Source: Pyricularia pennisetigena (lineage: Eukaryota > Ascomycota > Sordariomycetes > Magnaporthales > Pyriculariaceae). Taken from it: a stretch of 64,000 nt of DNA. The notes below the pieces were generated by a model, which was not told where the DNA came from, made no database searches, and was given only the letters and a program-made list of their open reading frames with translations. Each line of letters starts with the position of its first letter. Position 1 is the stretch's first letter. The position numbers and the translations under genes were made by a program. The DNA lies in assembly GCF_004337985.1 (NCBI RefSeq), contig NC_043740.1, forward strand, positions 2,765,616 through 2,829,615, written 5' to 3'. Below are positions 51,874 to 62,647 of this stretch, piece by piece.

Positions 51874-52424
51874 TACAGCACACGAGTCAAAGATGAGGGG
51901 AATAGAAGGAAGGGGTGACAAGCACGGCGGGAAGGCGGCTCAGCCGGTTGTTAAAATCCCATCCGCCTTGTAATGTGTATCCAACAAAGACTGCAGGAGC
52001 ATCAAGGGAAGCTGAAAATGTTGTTTCTATTCTTATTTTCTTTTTCTTCCTCTCTTTTATTTGCCAGGCATTGTCATGGGATGATAGAGATGCGCAACTA
52101 AACGCATGATACCCGGGCTCTTGTTGGCTTTTTTTTTTTTTNNNNNNNNNNNNNNNNNNNNNNNNNNNNNNNNNNNNNNNNNNNNNNNNNNNNNNNNNNN
52201 TTTTTTTTTTGTTCTCTTTTTTTTTTGTTCTCTTTTTTTTTTGCATCTCGTCAAGAGAAAGGGTTTACCATTTTTGACGATCTATTATTTTTTTTCTTTT
52301 TCTTTGTGAAGCACCCTTTACAGGAGCCCATCCCAATTCATGGTTGCCAGAGGCATTCGGTAGTATTAATGGTACACTTGTTACAATTATGACACGGGAG
52401 GAATATCATGGTAGAGCCGTTGGC
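51874..52424. other. spacer with sequencing gap between the Rab18-like and hydrolase genes
   Basis: 3' regions of two convergent genes. Apart from the T-tract and gap nothing is visible. Confidence 0.7.
52142..52200. other. assembly gap (59 N) inside a poly-T tract
   Basis: Undetermined bases flanked by T11 on the left and T10 on the right, followed by further T8-T9 runs separated by GTTCTC. The homopolymer probably stopped the assembly, so true length is unknown. Confidence 0.98.
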
Positions 52425-53803
52425 TTATTCCTTTGGGTCGAGGAAGCGGAGGACAGCTGTGAAACGAGGTCAGTATATCCCATGTGGTTCGGCTGGAAAA
52501 GGACACAGACACAGAAAGAAAAAAAAAAAAAAAAATCGCACCTTGCCTAAACTCCTCAGGCTTTTCCGAAATGACCCAGTGGCCCGCATCTATGTCGACG
52601 AGCTCGAAGCGGGGGAAGAAGCGGCCGACGAGCGGCAGGGCCTCGTCGGCAACGTACTTGCTCTTTGTGCCCCTGACGAACAGGGCGCGGCCGTCGAACC
52701 TGACCTCGTCCGGGTTCTTGTAGGGGAAGTCGCCCATGTGGTCCAGGTTCCGGGCGATGACGTCGAGCGGGACGCGGAACCTCAGGACGGGCGATTCCGG
52801 GTCCGGACGGTGCAGGTTGCCGAGCAGGAACTGGCGCACGGGCAGCGAGGGCTCGGCCGCGGCAAGCATCTTGTCGGCCTCGGCCTGCCGCGTCACCCCG
52901 GCCCGATCGATCTCCTTCATGGCGCGGATGTACTTGGCAAAGTCTGACCCCAGCACGGCGTCGACGGGGGCGTTGTCGACGGGGATGACGTCCCTTATCA
53001 GCGACGGCGAGTGCAGGGCGAGAGCCATGGCCGTTTTGGCACCCCTGGAAGAAGGTTGTTGTTTGTGGCTGCAAGTCAGTCTTTACGAAAATGCAGGTAA
53101 GGGAGAGAGAGGGGAGGAGCGGAACGACAGACATTGAGTGGCCGATAAGAGTAGGCGACGAGATCTTGTGCTCATCCATAAAGGCAGCTACATCGGCGGC
53201 CATGGCCAAGTAGTCGTGCCGGGGCGTATGAGGAGATTCTCCGTGGTTTCGCAGGTCCTGATGGCGCCGTCAATATCTGGTCGCCAGCTATGATATCTAC
53301 CAAGGCAAGGGGTCATGGAGTTGCTCACCAAAGTGTATACGTGCCGTCCCAGATCACGTGCAAGGGCCCTAGGGAGTTGAAGCTGTATTAGTCACGAGCA
53401 TATAGACACAAACATAGACGTGTAGAGCTTGACTATATATGTAGTATATGTAGCTTTCGGTTTTCTTTTTTTTTTTTTTTTTAAAAAAAAAAAATCACAT
53501 ATTGGGAGGATATCAAGTCGTGCCGTCTACGAAAACCACACACCTCTCAACTTACTTGCTAATGCTTCGGTTGTTCTTCTTGGAACCGAAAAGCCCGTGC
53601 ATCACGAGTATGGGGGACGTGTGCTTGTCCGCCACGGGCTTGGCTGGCTCGTGCAAGTCATAAGAGAGCGGAACTGTCTCGATAGAACCGCTTGTACTGG
53701 CGAATCCCCTCTGTCTGCTGTAGGCCGCGATGCTGCTGGCAAACTTGGCCGACGGCGCCATGCATACCCGGCTCTGGAGCCGACATGACCTAAGTAGAAG
53801 CAT
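52425..53803 (-). CDS. Mitochondrial alpha/beta hydrolase (ABHD11 / Imo32-like)
   Basis: Exons 53803-53556, 53368-53329, 53257-53133, 53044-52542 and 52456-52425 encode 315 residues. The start MLLLRSCRLQSRVCMAPSAK opens an Arg/Ser-rich, acid-free N-terminus of about 40 residues, a typical mitochondrial presequence. The hydrolase core has ILVMHGLFGSKKN (oxyanion region), HVYTLDLRNHGESPHT, the nucleophile elbow LIGHSMGAKTAMALAL split by intron 3, and DIDAGHWVISEKPEEF with the catalytic His. DAPVD and RGTKSKYVADE carry the usual acidic positions. The layout matches ABHD11 and yeast Imo32/Ygr031w, mitochondrial esterase-like proteins; in animals ABHD11 protects lipoylated enzymes. The physiological substrate here is unknown. 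The last exon is 32 bases. An in-frame upstream extension exists but is Lys/Phe-rich and unlikely to be translated. Confidence 0.9.
53466..53494. repeat. T17-A12 homopolymer palindrome in intron 1 of the hydrolase gene
   Basis: Seventeen T followed directly by twelve A, located between exon 1 (ending 53556) and exon 2 (starting 53368). Second instance of this structure in the window. Confidence 0.95.
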
Positions 53804-54151
53804 TTTTTTTTTTCGACGCCAAAGCCTCAAAAGGGTCTTTGGAACAAGGAAAAAAAGAAACAAGCAATAAAAAAAGCCGTTTTTTGTAAATGTCTCTTTT
53901 TGGGTTTGGTTGATGCCAAGTAAGAAAAGTCGATTTGTTGTCGGTACTCTTATCAAATTTCGTCATTCCTTTTTTTTTATCTGGGTTATTGTCTCCCCTG
54001 TCCGTGCTCCACCTGGAAAATTCCAGGTCAGCCCCGAAAAAAAGACAGAGCTGTCAACCACTATACTTTTCTTTTTGGCACAAACACCACCCGGAGAATC
54101 TGATTGTAGGGGGGGTATCACGAGAAAAAAAAATCATAATGAACAACCACG
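53804..54151. other. short spacer between the hydrolase start and FAP7 stop
   Basis: AT-rich with several 8-9 base T or A runs; must include the hydrolase promoter. Nothing else seen. Confidence 0.6.
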
Positions 54152-55019
54152 TCAGACGCCATTGTCAATCTTCCATTGACTCAACCAAGCCTCGATCCTG
54201 TCGACATTGGCCTCCATTTCATCTGTCGTGTTGCTCTGCAGCTCCACCACGATCTCGGCATCGTAGGAATCCCGTGCTTCCTGTAGCAGCACCTCCATGA
54301 TCTCCGAGTCCAGGTTCTCTTGGAGTTTGTTCTCGGGGTAGTTTCTGCAGTATTGGATAGATTCTGTTAGCGAGATGGTTCTCACATCGGAAATAGCGAA
54401 AAAAAAACCCCCCCGATCCCTAACTAACCTTGCCTTCAACCGGTCATAATGCGTTGCCGAATCCGCCCTCAGCACGACGACTAGGTCGATCCAGCTTTTG
54501 GGAAACAGGTCACAGGCATGCCAATCAATGATGCAGCCACCAGCCTTTGCATCATCCTCAATTGCATCCAGGAGCTGTTTCAGTAGGAAGTTTCTCAATG
54601 TTAGCAATGTGTTCCAGGTATACCTGTACTGTGTTCCTTTCTTGTTTCTTGTAGCTGAACTGGGAAGGAGGGGTTTTGGCGGTTGATGGTAGGTGACAGG
54701 GGGAATGAACGTCTTTTTTTTTTTTTTTTGTCTCTCCTTTTCAAAGCAATGATATAAACAAAATAACGGAACAACAAAACTGTGAAGAAAAAAAAAAAAG
54801 AGTCAAATAAATCAATAGGGCAAATATTACCTTATCCTCATCCACAATCCAGGACTGATATTCCTCGTCCCAGCCCTCATGGCACTCCTTGTCTTTGACA
54901 ATGTGCGTGACCGATATGTGCTTTAGTCCTGTGCGTTGCGCCAGTGTTTCGCAGTGTGTCGTCTTTCCCGTCCCGGGGGTGCCCGTCACGATGATGTTTG
55001 GCAAAGATCTTGTCGCCAT
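54152..55019 (-). CDS. FAP7: Adenylate kinase isoenzyme 6 / FAP7 ribosome biogenesis NTPase
   Basis: Exons 55019-54831, 54574-54429 and 54344-54152 give 175 residues. The P-loop GTPGTGKTT lies at 13-21. HISVTHIVKDKECHEGWDEE and GCIIDWHACDLFPKSWID (Walker B-like) are diagnostic of AK6. The C-terminal half contains LKARNYPENKLQENLDSEIM and EARDSYDAEIVVELQSNTTD. Family knowledge: Fap7 acts with Rps14 in the last cleavage of 20S pre-rRNA in 40S maturation and has adenylate kinase or ATPase activity. The second intron (54428-54345) is 84 bases, a multiple of three, and has no in-frame stop; unspliced mRNA would give a protein with 28 extra residues. Its CGCTAAC branch-like word and CTGCAG acceptor and the restored family sequence argue it is a real intron. 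Confidence 0.94.
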
Positions 55020-56157
55020 GGCTTCGTTTGAAAGAACGGTTGTTTCTTGAATTTGTTAAGAGGTTCACAGAGAGGGGGGGTTGTTTGATTTGACACCCGA
55101 CACTTCTATAGTTCTAGTTGCGTAATACCATAGAAAAGGAGAAAAAAAAAAAAAAAAGACAAACAAGGAAAGAGAACCCCAGGCCGTCTTATCCTAAAAT
55201 ATGAAAAGATAAAAAATTCGGTAGAGCCCTCTTGTATGTCGGAGTTGGTTGTATGTTTTTATCTACTCATTGCCCCCCCGAAAACAAACACAACCCAGAG
55301 ACTAGGAATCCGCACTTTGGGGAAAAAAGATGGGTCTTGATCAAATTCATGGAAAATTTCAACTCCAAAACAAAACAAAAGAGTCACGTGCACCCACCTA
55401 TCTCCTTTTTTGTACTCCGTACTATTAGAAAACAGAACAACCGAGAAACTCCATTGTATAGCTGTTAGGAATACACCGCTCTACCTCCTTTTGATCCCTT
55501 TTCTATCAAACACTGCCAGCCACGCTCTAAAAGACCCTGAACCCTCGCGACTGGCCAAAAGCGTGAACCAGATCAAAGGTAGCGAGTCCCTAATCATGAG
55601 TTGACAGATCAAAAAAATGAATAAGCAACCTGCTTTATCCCAAAATCTGCCTTGTAATAGAGAAACGAAACGACCGCAACAAGAACTTGTATCAAGACAA
55701 AAACAATATGCTAACATTGGTATCGCACAACCAAAACCCCGCCACCTCCCACATCTCCCAACCAAATACAAAACCTAAAAGGCCCATGCAGAGGCATGCA
55801 AGGTTGATCGGTCTTGGCCTCGTGACTAGCAGACAAAGTGGGAAAAGGGGTGAGAAAGGGGACCCTTTTTGGCCCGCAGAGACCAGTCGAAGAAAAGGAG
55901 GGAGTGAAGGAAATTGAAAAAAAATATAACTATTGTGTGGCCGACAACTGTCTAATCATTTCTTGTTGTTCGGCCATCATCTCGCCTGGCTTGTCGTCAT
56001 CATTATCATCAGGCAATACGCCATCATACCCAAAAGACAACCGTCTAACCTGTTGTCTGCTCCACCTCGCAAACACCACCGACTTGGGCGATGCAACGGA
56101 TGTCGCCAGTCTAGGGGTGTGACGCCTTACGAGCCCAATGGCCGTCCCAGCAGAGCA
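55020..56157. other. spacer between the FAP7 start and the myosin V stop
   Basis: FAP7 promoter and myosin 3' region. A17-type run near 55142-55157; many ACAAAAC-type words near 55360-55690. No gene. Confidence 0.6.
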
Positions 56158-59100
56158 CTATGCGCTGGCGCCGATGGGCTCTGGTGCCTCGTCGACCTGT
56201 CCAAGCTGCTGCTGATCATCCTCACCCTCGTCTTCTTCGCCGTCGTATTCTTGCATGTCCATCTTCTCCTGCTGGGCAATAGCCTGCGCTGAGACGATCT
56301 CGGCAAGACGCTTAAGCCTAGGAGTTTGAAGCCCTGAAGGGAGAAAGGGAAAAAAAAAATCAATGTCAGTCGAGGCGACACGCGAGCTTACAATGAAACC
56401 AGAAGGGAAGAAACTCACAAGATGGGGTATAGGTCTCCAGGGCAGTGATCACCCTGGGTTCGGCGATCTCATAAGGACCGCTGTCGTCCATGTCTACGGC
56501 TTGCAGAAGAAGCACGTCACTCTTTTCCGTTACCCTGGAAGCGACAGCCTTCATGATCTCGCCGTTGATAGGCTGCTCGTAGTCGGCAACCAGATACTGG
56601 TTGAGCAGCTTCTGGATTTGGTTGGGAGAAAGCCTAAGAGGGGAGAGCGGGTCAGTTAACTTTGCCTCGACAAACTGCATCGCTTGAAAAGGGTTCACTT
56701 ACATCCAGCAGATATCCTGAATAATCTCAATATCGTTCAGAGTAGCCTTCTTGAGCTGAAGAAGCTTGGTTGCTTGCTATAAACGTGGCGACTTTGGTCA
56801 GCATTTGTAATATTCCAGACATGTCCTCAAAGGGCTGCTTAACAAAGGTGGACTCACCATCAAGTGCTCAAGCTGGAGGGTGCCCTCAGGCATGTCATGG
56901 CTCTTGCACCACTCCTCAATCCTGGTAATGTTGTAGTTGATCTGCAGGCCACGCTTCCACGAAAGGAAGTTGCGGCGCATCAGCAGGTCGTTGAAGGCCG
57001 TGACGCCCACCAGGCGCAGCAGCTCCGTCACCGTCTGCGTGATGATGGAGTCCTCCAGATAGTAAGCCTTCATTGCGCGGAAGACGCTGTTAAGCAGGCT
57101 GAGGAGGTTGTCCATGCTGTAGGCAGGAGTAGAGTTGCCCTGGAGCAGCTTGCCCAGGAACCGGCTGTTCTCGTTAGTCACAAAGCCGGGCAGCGACTGC
57201 GACTCGATGATGGCGGGGATGATCATCTTGTGCAGCTTCTTCTTGAGCACCTTCATCCAGGTGTGATAGATGTTGAACTCGAGAGACTCGAGGTCGTGTT
57301 TAACGATCTCCAAGAGACGGTCGTACTCATAGTTGTCCGTCTTCTGGGCCTCGTACCAGTCCTCGGCGAGGAACACGAATGAAAGCATCTCATGGACGTT
57401 GGACAGCCAGAAGGCGCCGGGGTTGATGGCGTCCTCTCCGTCATGTTGCATGACCTCCTGCTGGATGGACTGCATGACATTGGCCAGGAAGCGTTCCGAC
57501 TCCTTCACAAACCCATTGTTCCACATCTCCGAGGTGACCAGGTTGATGAGGTAGGATGGGAAGAGAACCTCCTTGTCCGATGGCGGAGGGTTGGTGTTGG
57601 GTGACGGAATCTTGAGGTTGCGGATGAGGCCGACGGTGACCTCGTCGTTCAGGCCCTCCTCGTCAGCAAGCAGCGACTCGAGCTCCATCTCGATGGTATC
57701 GGCGCTGGCAACAAACGTCGAGCCAGAGAGAGTCTGTCGGCCACCGCCGGTAACGGCCATAGAGACCGGGCGGGGGTTGTAGGCCATGCTGTACCTGTCC
57801 ATCTCTCTGGGCTCGGCGCCGGCACTCCTCCGCTTGGGCTTCTTGGCCGACACGAGGTTTATGAGGCCGTTGGCAAGCGACGGCGTAGGCGCAGCGCCAT
57901 TGGCGAGCTCTCCGTTGCCGACTGGGGCGGACCTCCTGGCGATCTCGAGAGCGTCCTGGAGCTCGGCGAGTTGTTGCCTGAGGTTGTTCTTCTCAGCCTC
58001 GGAACGGTTGATGTCCTCCCTCGCCGCCTCAAGCTCCGTCGTGGTAGCTCGGAGCGAGTCCTTAAGTTCTGCCTCGGCCTGTTGCATCCTCTTGACGTTG
58101 GCGACCGACTCGTCAAAGTTGGTCTGAAGCTTCTTGTATTCATCCTCCAGTTGCTCCAGCTTGGCGCCAGCAATGCCGGCCTGGTTGGCCTCGGTCTGCA
58201 GCTCCTTTGTCCTGAGCTCGAGTGCGTTGTGCCTGCTCTTCCACGACTTGATCTGGTTCTCGTAGTTCTCGACCTGGTTCTTGAGGTCCTTGTTCTGGGT
58301 CTTCATGGTACCCAGCGACTGCGTCAACTCGACGACCTTGTTCTCGAGCTTGTACGAGATCTGCTTCAGGTCGCGAGCCTCTTCCCTGACCTTCTTGTAG
58401 CCACGGCGGGCAGTCTTTCCACGCCACAAGCTCTGAATGAGGACAATCTTCTTACGGTACTGGCGCCACGACCTGAGTTGCCTCCTTGAGCGCCATACCC
58501 TCTGGATGAGGAGGGCAGCATTGCCTACACGAGTCTCCATAATCTCCTTCCTGCGCAGGTAGCCCTTGATGGCAGCCTGGGCGAGGGTAAGATCGTTCTT
58601 GATGCGCAAGAACGCCTTCCTTTGCTTGTGTCCACGCCACACTCGTTGGATGGTAGTAGCGGCCTTGGTAACGCGCAGATCCTGAGCCTCCTTGCGAGCC
58701 TTGTGACCCCGGACAGTAGCTTGCAGGCGGATGATGGACTCGCGGATGGCAAGGAACCTGCGGCGGTAGTATCTGGCACGCAGATTCTTCTGAATCATGA
58801 TCGCGCAGTCGTTGAGTTTGCTTGTCCTGAGGTTCTCCAGGAAGGCAAGCATGCCGGCGCGGAAGAAGATCTTGGTAAGACCAAGCTGGTACTTGTCCGT
58901 CCCCTTGCCAGAGTTCTCGCCGAGTGCCTTGGTCAAGATGGCGTTTGCCATAGGTCTGATTTCCGCCGTCCATTGGTTTGAAGGGACCAACATGTAGTAC
59001 CGGAGGGCGAACTCCTCGTAGGTCCATCTTGTAGGATAACCAGCACAACTAATGCGGACCGTCTCAAGAACACCACAGGCCCTAAGCTGGCTGAGAACCA

Positions 59101-61386
59101 TGGGGCCCTCGAACTTCCAAGCCTCCTTCGCCTCGTTGGGCTTGATACACCTGATGTAGTGCACATCGGTGTTGTTGATTGTGTTCATGAGCTCAATCAG
59201 CGAAGACCTGAAGATACCTCCGAGTGTCGGCTTGCGATTAACAGCGACACCAATCTTGCGGCCGGCTGTGGGCTTAGCTACGGCAGTCGAGGTGGAAGCG
59301 AGATCCTTTTCACGCAAAGATGCAGCTGCGTCGAGAACCTGGCCGAGGAACTTGTTGCTCGAAGCCCTCAGAACTGCCATGTGTTCGTCTGGCACTGTAT
59401 CACGGTTCTTCTCGATGAAGCCCTCAGACTCGTAAGTGACATCGACAGCGTAGTGGCAGACTGTGAAAGCAGACTTGCCAAATCTGGGCTTCTTGTAGAA
59501 CTGGTGCTTGTCGCCGGAGTAGTGGTGGTGCAGCTTTGTCACGAACTGCTCATCGGAACCCATGGGCAGTCTTGACTCCTCGTCTAGAAGTGAAAGAATA
59601 CCCAGCTTGCCCTCAATGAGGTCGATACATGGCTGGTTGTCCGCAAAATCGATAAAAGTCCAGTCGATCTGCTCCTTGAGATACTCTTCCTGTTCCAACT
59701 TGAAAACATGCTGGTTGAACTCTTGCTGCAACTTCTCGTTCGCGTAGTTGATGCAGAACTGCTCAAATGAGTTCTTGGCGAAATGCTCGAAACCGTAGAT
59801 ATCCAACACGCCAATGAAGCACTTGACCCGCTGTATAACCGAGTCTGTGGCCAAGCTCCTGTTGATGATGTCCACCAGCCAGTCGAACAGGCTAGAGTAG
59901 ATGAACTTGGCGACGGAGTCTCGGACGACGACAGCCTGGGCCTGGGACAAGTTGGACGTGATCTTCTCACCCCTGGTGACAAGCTGCTTCTTGACGATCC
60001 ACTTGGCGAACTCGGTGGCATCGATGCCCAGGATGGCACAAGCCTTCTCCAGCGAGGGTTCTGTTGGCGCGAGCACACTGTCGGACCGTGAGGCAGTGAT
60101 CTTGACGTTACCCAGGTGCAACAAACCAGCAAGCAGTTTGAAAATCTCGTCCTGTTGAGAGTCGTTTACACCAATAGTCTTCAAGGAGGCCTTTGTCGCC
60201 ATGAACTCAGCCTTGTCGTCTACTCCGTCTATTGTCGGCGTGTTGCCCTGGTTGAGGTACTCGAACTCCTCGATGGGAAGGATTCCGAGTTCCTGCCTCT
60301 GCTGGTCACTAACACCGGCCACGAGCTGGTAGAAGATGTGGTAATTGCGCTCCTTGAGAGGCTGAAACACAAGCCTCGATCGCTCCAAGAGGTATGTCCT
60401 TATCTTTGCGCCGATGATGTTTGTGTTTTCGTCAAACATAATCTCGATATACTTGCCGAAACGAGACGAGTTGTCGTTCCTGGTCGTCTTGGCGTTACCG
60501 AACGCCTCCATGATCGGGTTTGTTGCCAGGATCTGCTCCTCGGTCTCGCTCATGGCCTCGGCGCCCTTCTTGGACTTGCCGCCAGGGTTGTTTGGTGATT
60601 CTCTTGTCGCAAAGTACCGCATGATGTACTTAGCACTGACGGTCTTTCCGGCACCGGATTCTCCCGAAACGACAACGGTCTGGTTCTTGTTATCTCGCAA
60701 CATATCCATGAACGCTTCTTCGGCAATAGCGAACAGATGGGGAGCTTGGGTTGCCCTCTGCTTGCCTGCATAGACCTGAACCATGCCCGGAACGTAGAGG
60801 GAGTCGACGCGCGCGAAGGGGTTCGTGGCTATCAGGACTATTCCTGAGTATGTGTAGATCTCTTTCTGTGCATATCGAAGCTTGATAGCTTGCAGAACTG
60901 TACAACAGACACGGCCTCTGTTAGTCCTGAGATCCTACAGTGCTGCAAAACGCTTCGAGTCTCCATCTCTGACTTGTCAAGAGGCTTGCATACCGGCTGG
61001 TTCGTTTAGATGGGAAAGATTCGTCAAGTCATCACTGGCTTCGAGCATCGTAGGATTCATCAATGGTGGTAATGAAGGGTCACTGCCGCTCTGGAGTGCC
61101 TCCAGGGTGACCTGGACTTCTTTGGTCTATACATGATGGTCCGAGGTAGAAAAGTCAGCGAAATGCCTGTTGGAGCTAGACGTGGGCGTGATCTGTTGTT
61201 GACAGCTTCACAAGAAAAAAAAAAAAAAAAAAAAAAACAAGACGTGCGTACCTCGCCATTCTCGAGCTTGAAGGTGAGGATCACTTTGGAACCGTCAACC
61301 TTCTTGTTGATCACCTCGGAAGCAACCCAGCCTTCGTTTGTATCGGGTTGCCAGGCTCTCGTCCCGACATCGTACGTCTCCGCCAT
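56158..61386 (-). CDS. MYO2: Class V myosin heavy chain
   Basis: Exons 61386-61252, 61126-60994, 60897-56858, 56776-56703, 56633-56419 and 56333-56158 encode 1590 residues, the expected size for fungal myosin V. In order: SH3-like N-terminus (WQPDTNEGWVASEVINKK); motor with P-loop GESGAGKT at 168-175, switch I NDNSSRFGKYIE, switch II DIYGFEHFAKNSFEQFCINY and the actin-binding HYIRCIKPN; six IQ motifs at about 785-925; coiled coil to about 1095; globular dilute/cargo domain about 1170-1530 (LLSLLNSVFRAMKAYYLE, RNFLSWKRGLQINYNITRIE). It ends in an acidic Glu/Asp/Gln-rich tail (EYDGEEDEGEDDQQQ). Family knowledge: it carries secretory vesicles, vacuoles and other cargo along actin to the hyphal tip. 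The motor and most of the tail are in one 4-kb exon; introns sit at both ends. Intron 1 holds A23. Confidence 0.97.
61215..61237. repeat. poly(A) tract in myosin V intron 1
   Basis: Twenty-three A on the plus strand, i.e. poly-U in the myosin pre-mRNA just after its GTACGC donor. Confidence 0.9.
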
Positions 61387-62600
61387 CTTGATCTGCCCCG
61401 TTGGGAGGCCGTGTCAGTCGCGGTATGCGCTGGCACTGGCTTCTGTTTTGATCAGAACAGCTTCGGTTTTATGCCCTGCAATGTTAGGGTCGACAATTTT
61501 GCTTCGACGACGTGCAGCAGGCACTGGAGCGCGAATGCAGATTGTATCGACTGTTGGGGATTTGTCGCGTAAAGGAGAGGAGTGGCTAGAGACTAGGGCC
61601 AAAGCACTAACGAGCGGTGGACGGCCTCGGCGAAATGCATTCAGACGTCAAATTAGGGGAAAACTGGGGGATCAACCGGCTAGGTGAAAATAAAATAGAT
61701 GTACGAGAAGAAGAGGCAGCAGAACAGCAACAACACTAAATGGCAAGCCTCAAATCTCAAAGAGTTTTTTTTTTTTTTTTTTTCTCTTTCAGGTCCTTAT
61801 GCCTTTGTAGCTGTTTTTGCAAACTTGCTTGCGGAGACTGAAATTCTCCCAGAAGCCAGCAATGCACAGTGACGCTGGATGGCGGGCTGCAGATGTGATG
61901 GGCGAGGCAGTGTTGGAGCCACAAGCAACATCTGACGGACCGGTAGGTGGTCTCAAGTCAGTTTATTCTTCAACTTGGGGCTCCGTAAAAAAAAAAGGGG
62001 GTTAGCATTATGGCGGAGTGGGTAGGGAAAATGTCGAGGGGCCCCCTAGCTCTTCGGGGAGCAGCCGGCCAAGCAAAGCAATTGGAGGAGTCTGACCAGG
62101 CAAATGGAGATCGGTAGCATCACGTCAAAACGGTTGACCAACCTGATAGCGTTGTGGTGGGGGACACCGCAGAGACACTACCAAGCTGTCAGGGCTGGAG
62201 GTTACACCACCTGTACTTCAGTTTGCTTTAGCGATTCAATTGGGGGACCCAGGCAAGTAAGTACAAGTAGTGCAAGTGCCAGTGGCAGCCATCACATCTA
62301 AAAGGTACAGTGAGGTACCTAGCGCACGAACCTCTGGCCGTGCATGTAAGTGGATACGTGCGGTGTAGCTCTTCACTGCCTTCAGTCGCTCTACTCTTCG
62401 TTCAACACAACTAGGCTAGGCTAGACCAAACGAATGAAATTCGACCGCTCTGCAGTGCCGCAACCTGGCTTTTTTCTATGTCATGAAAAAGCCGCGACCC
62501 TGACTCTTGAGACAATTCCAAATGAAAACAATCCAAAAAAATTCCATGTGCAGAAGACATACATGCACATACTACATACCCGTACAGGTTATCGGTTTCT

Positions 62601-62647
<47 letters not shown>

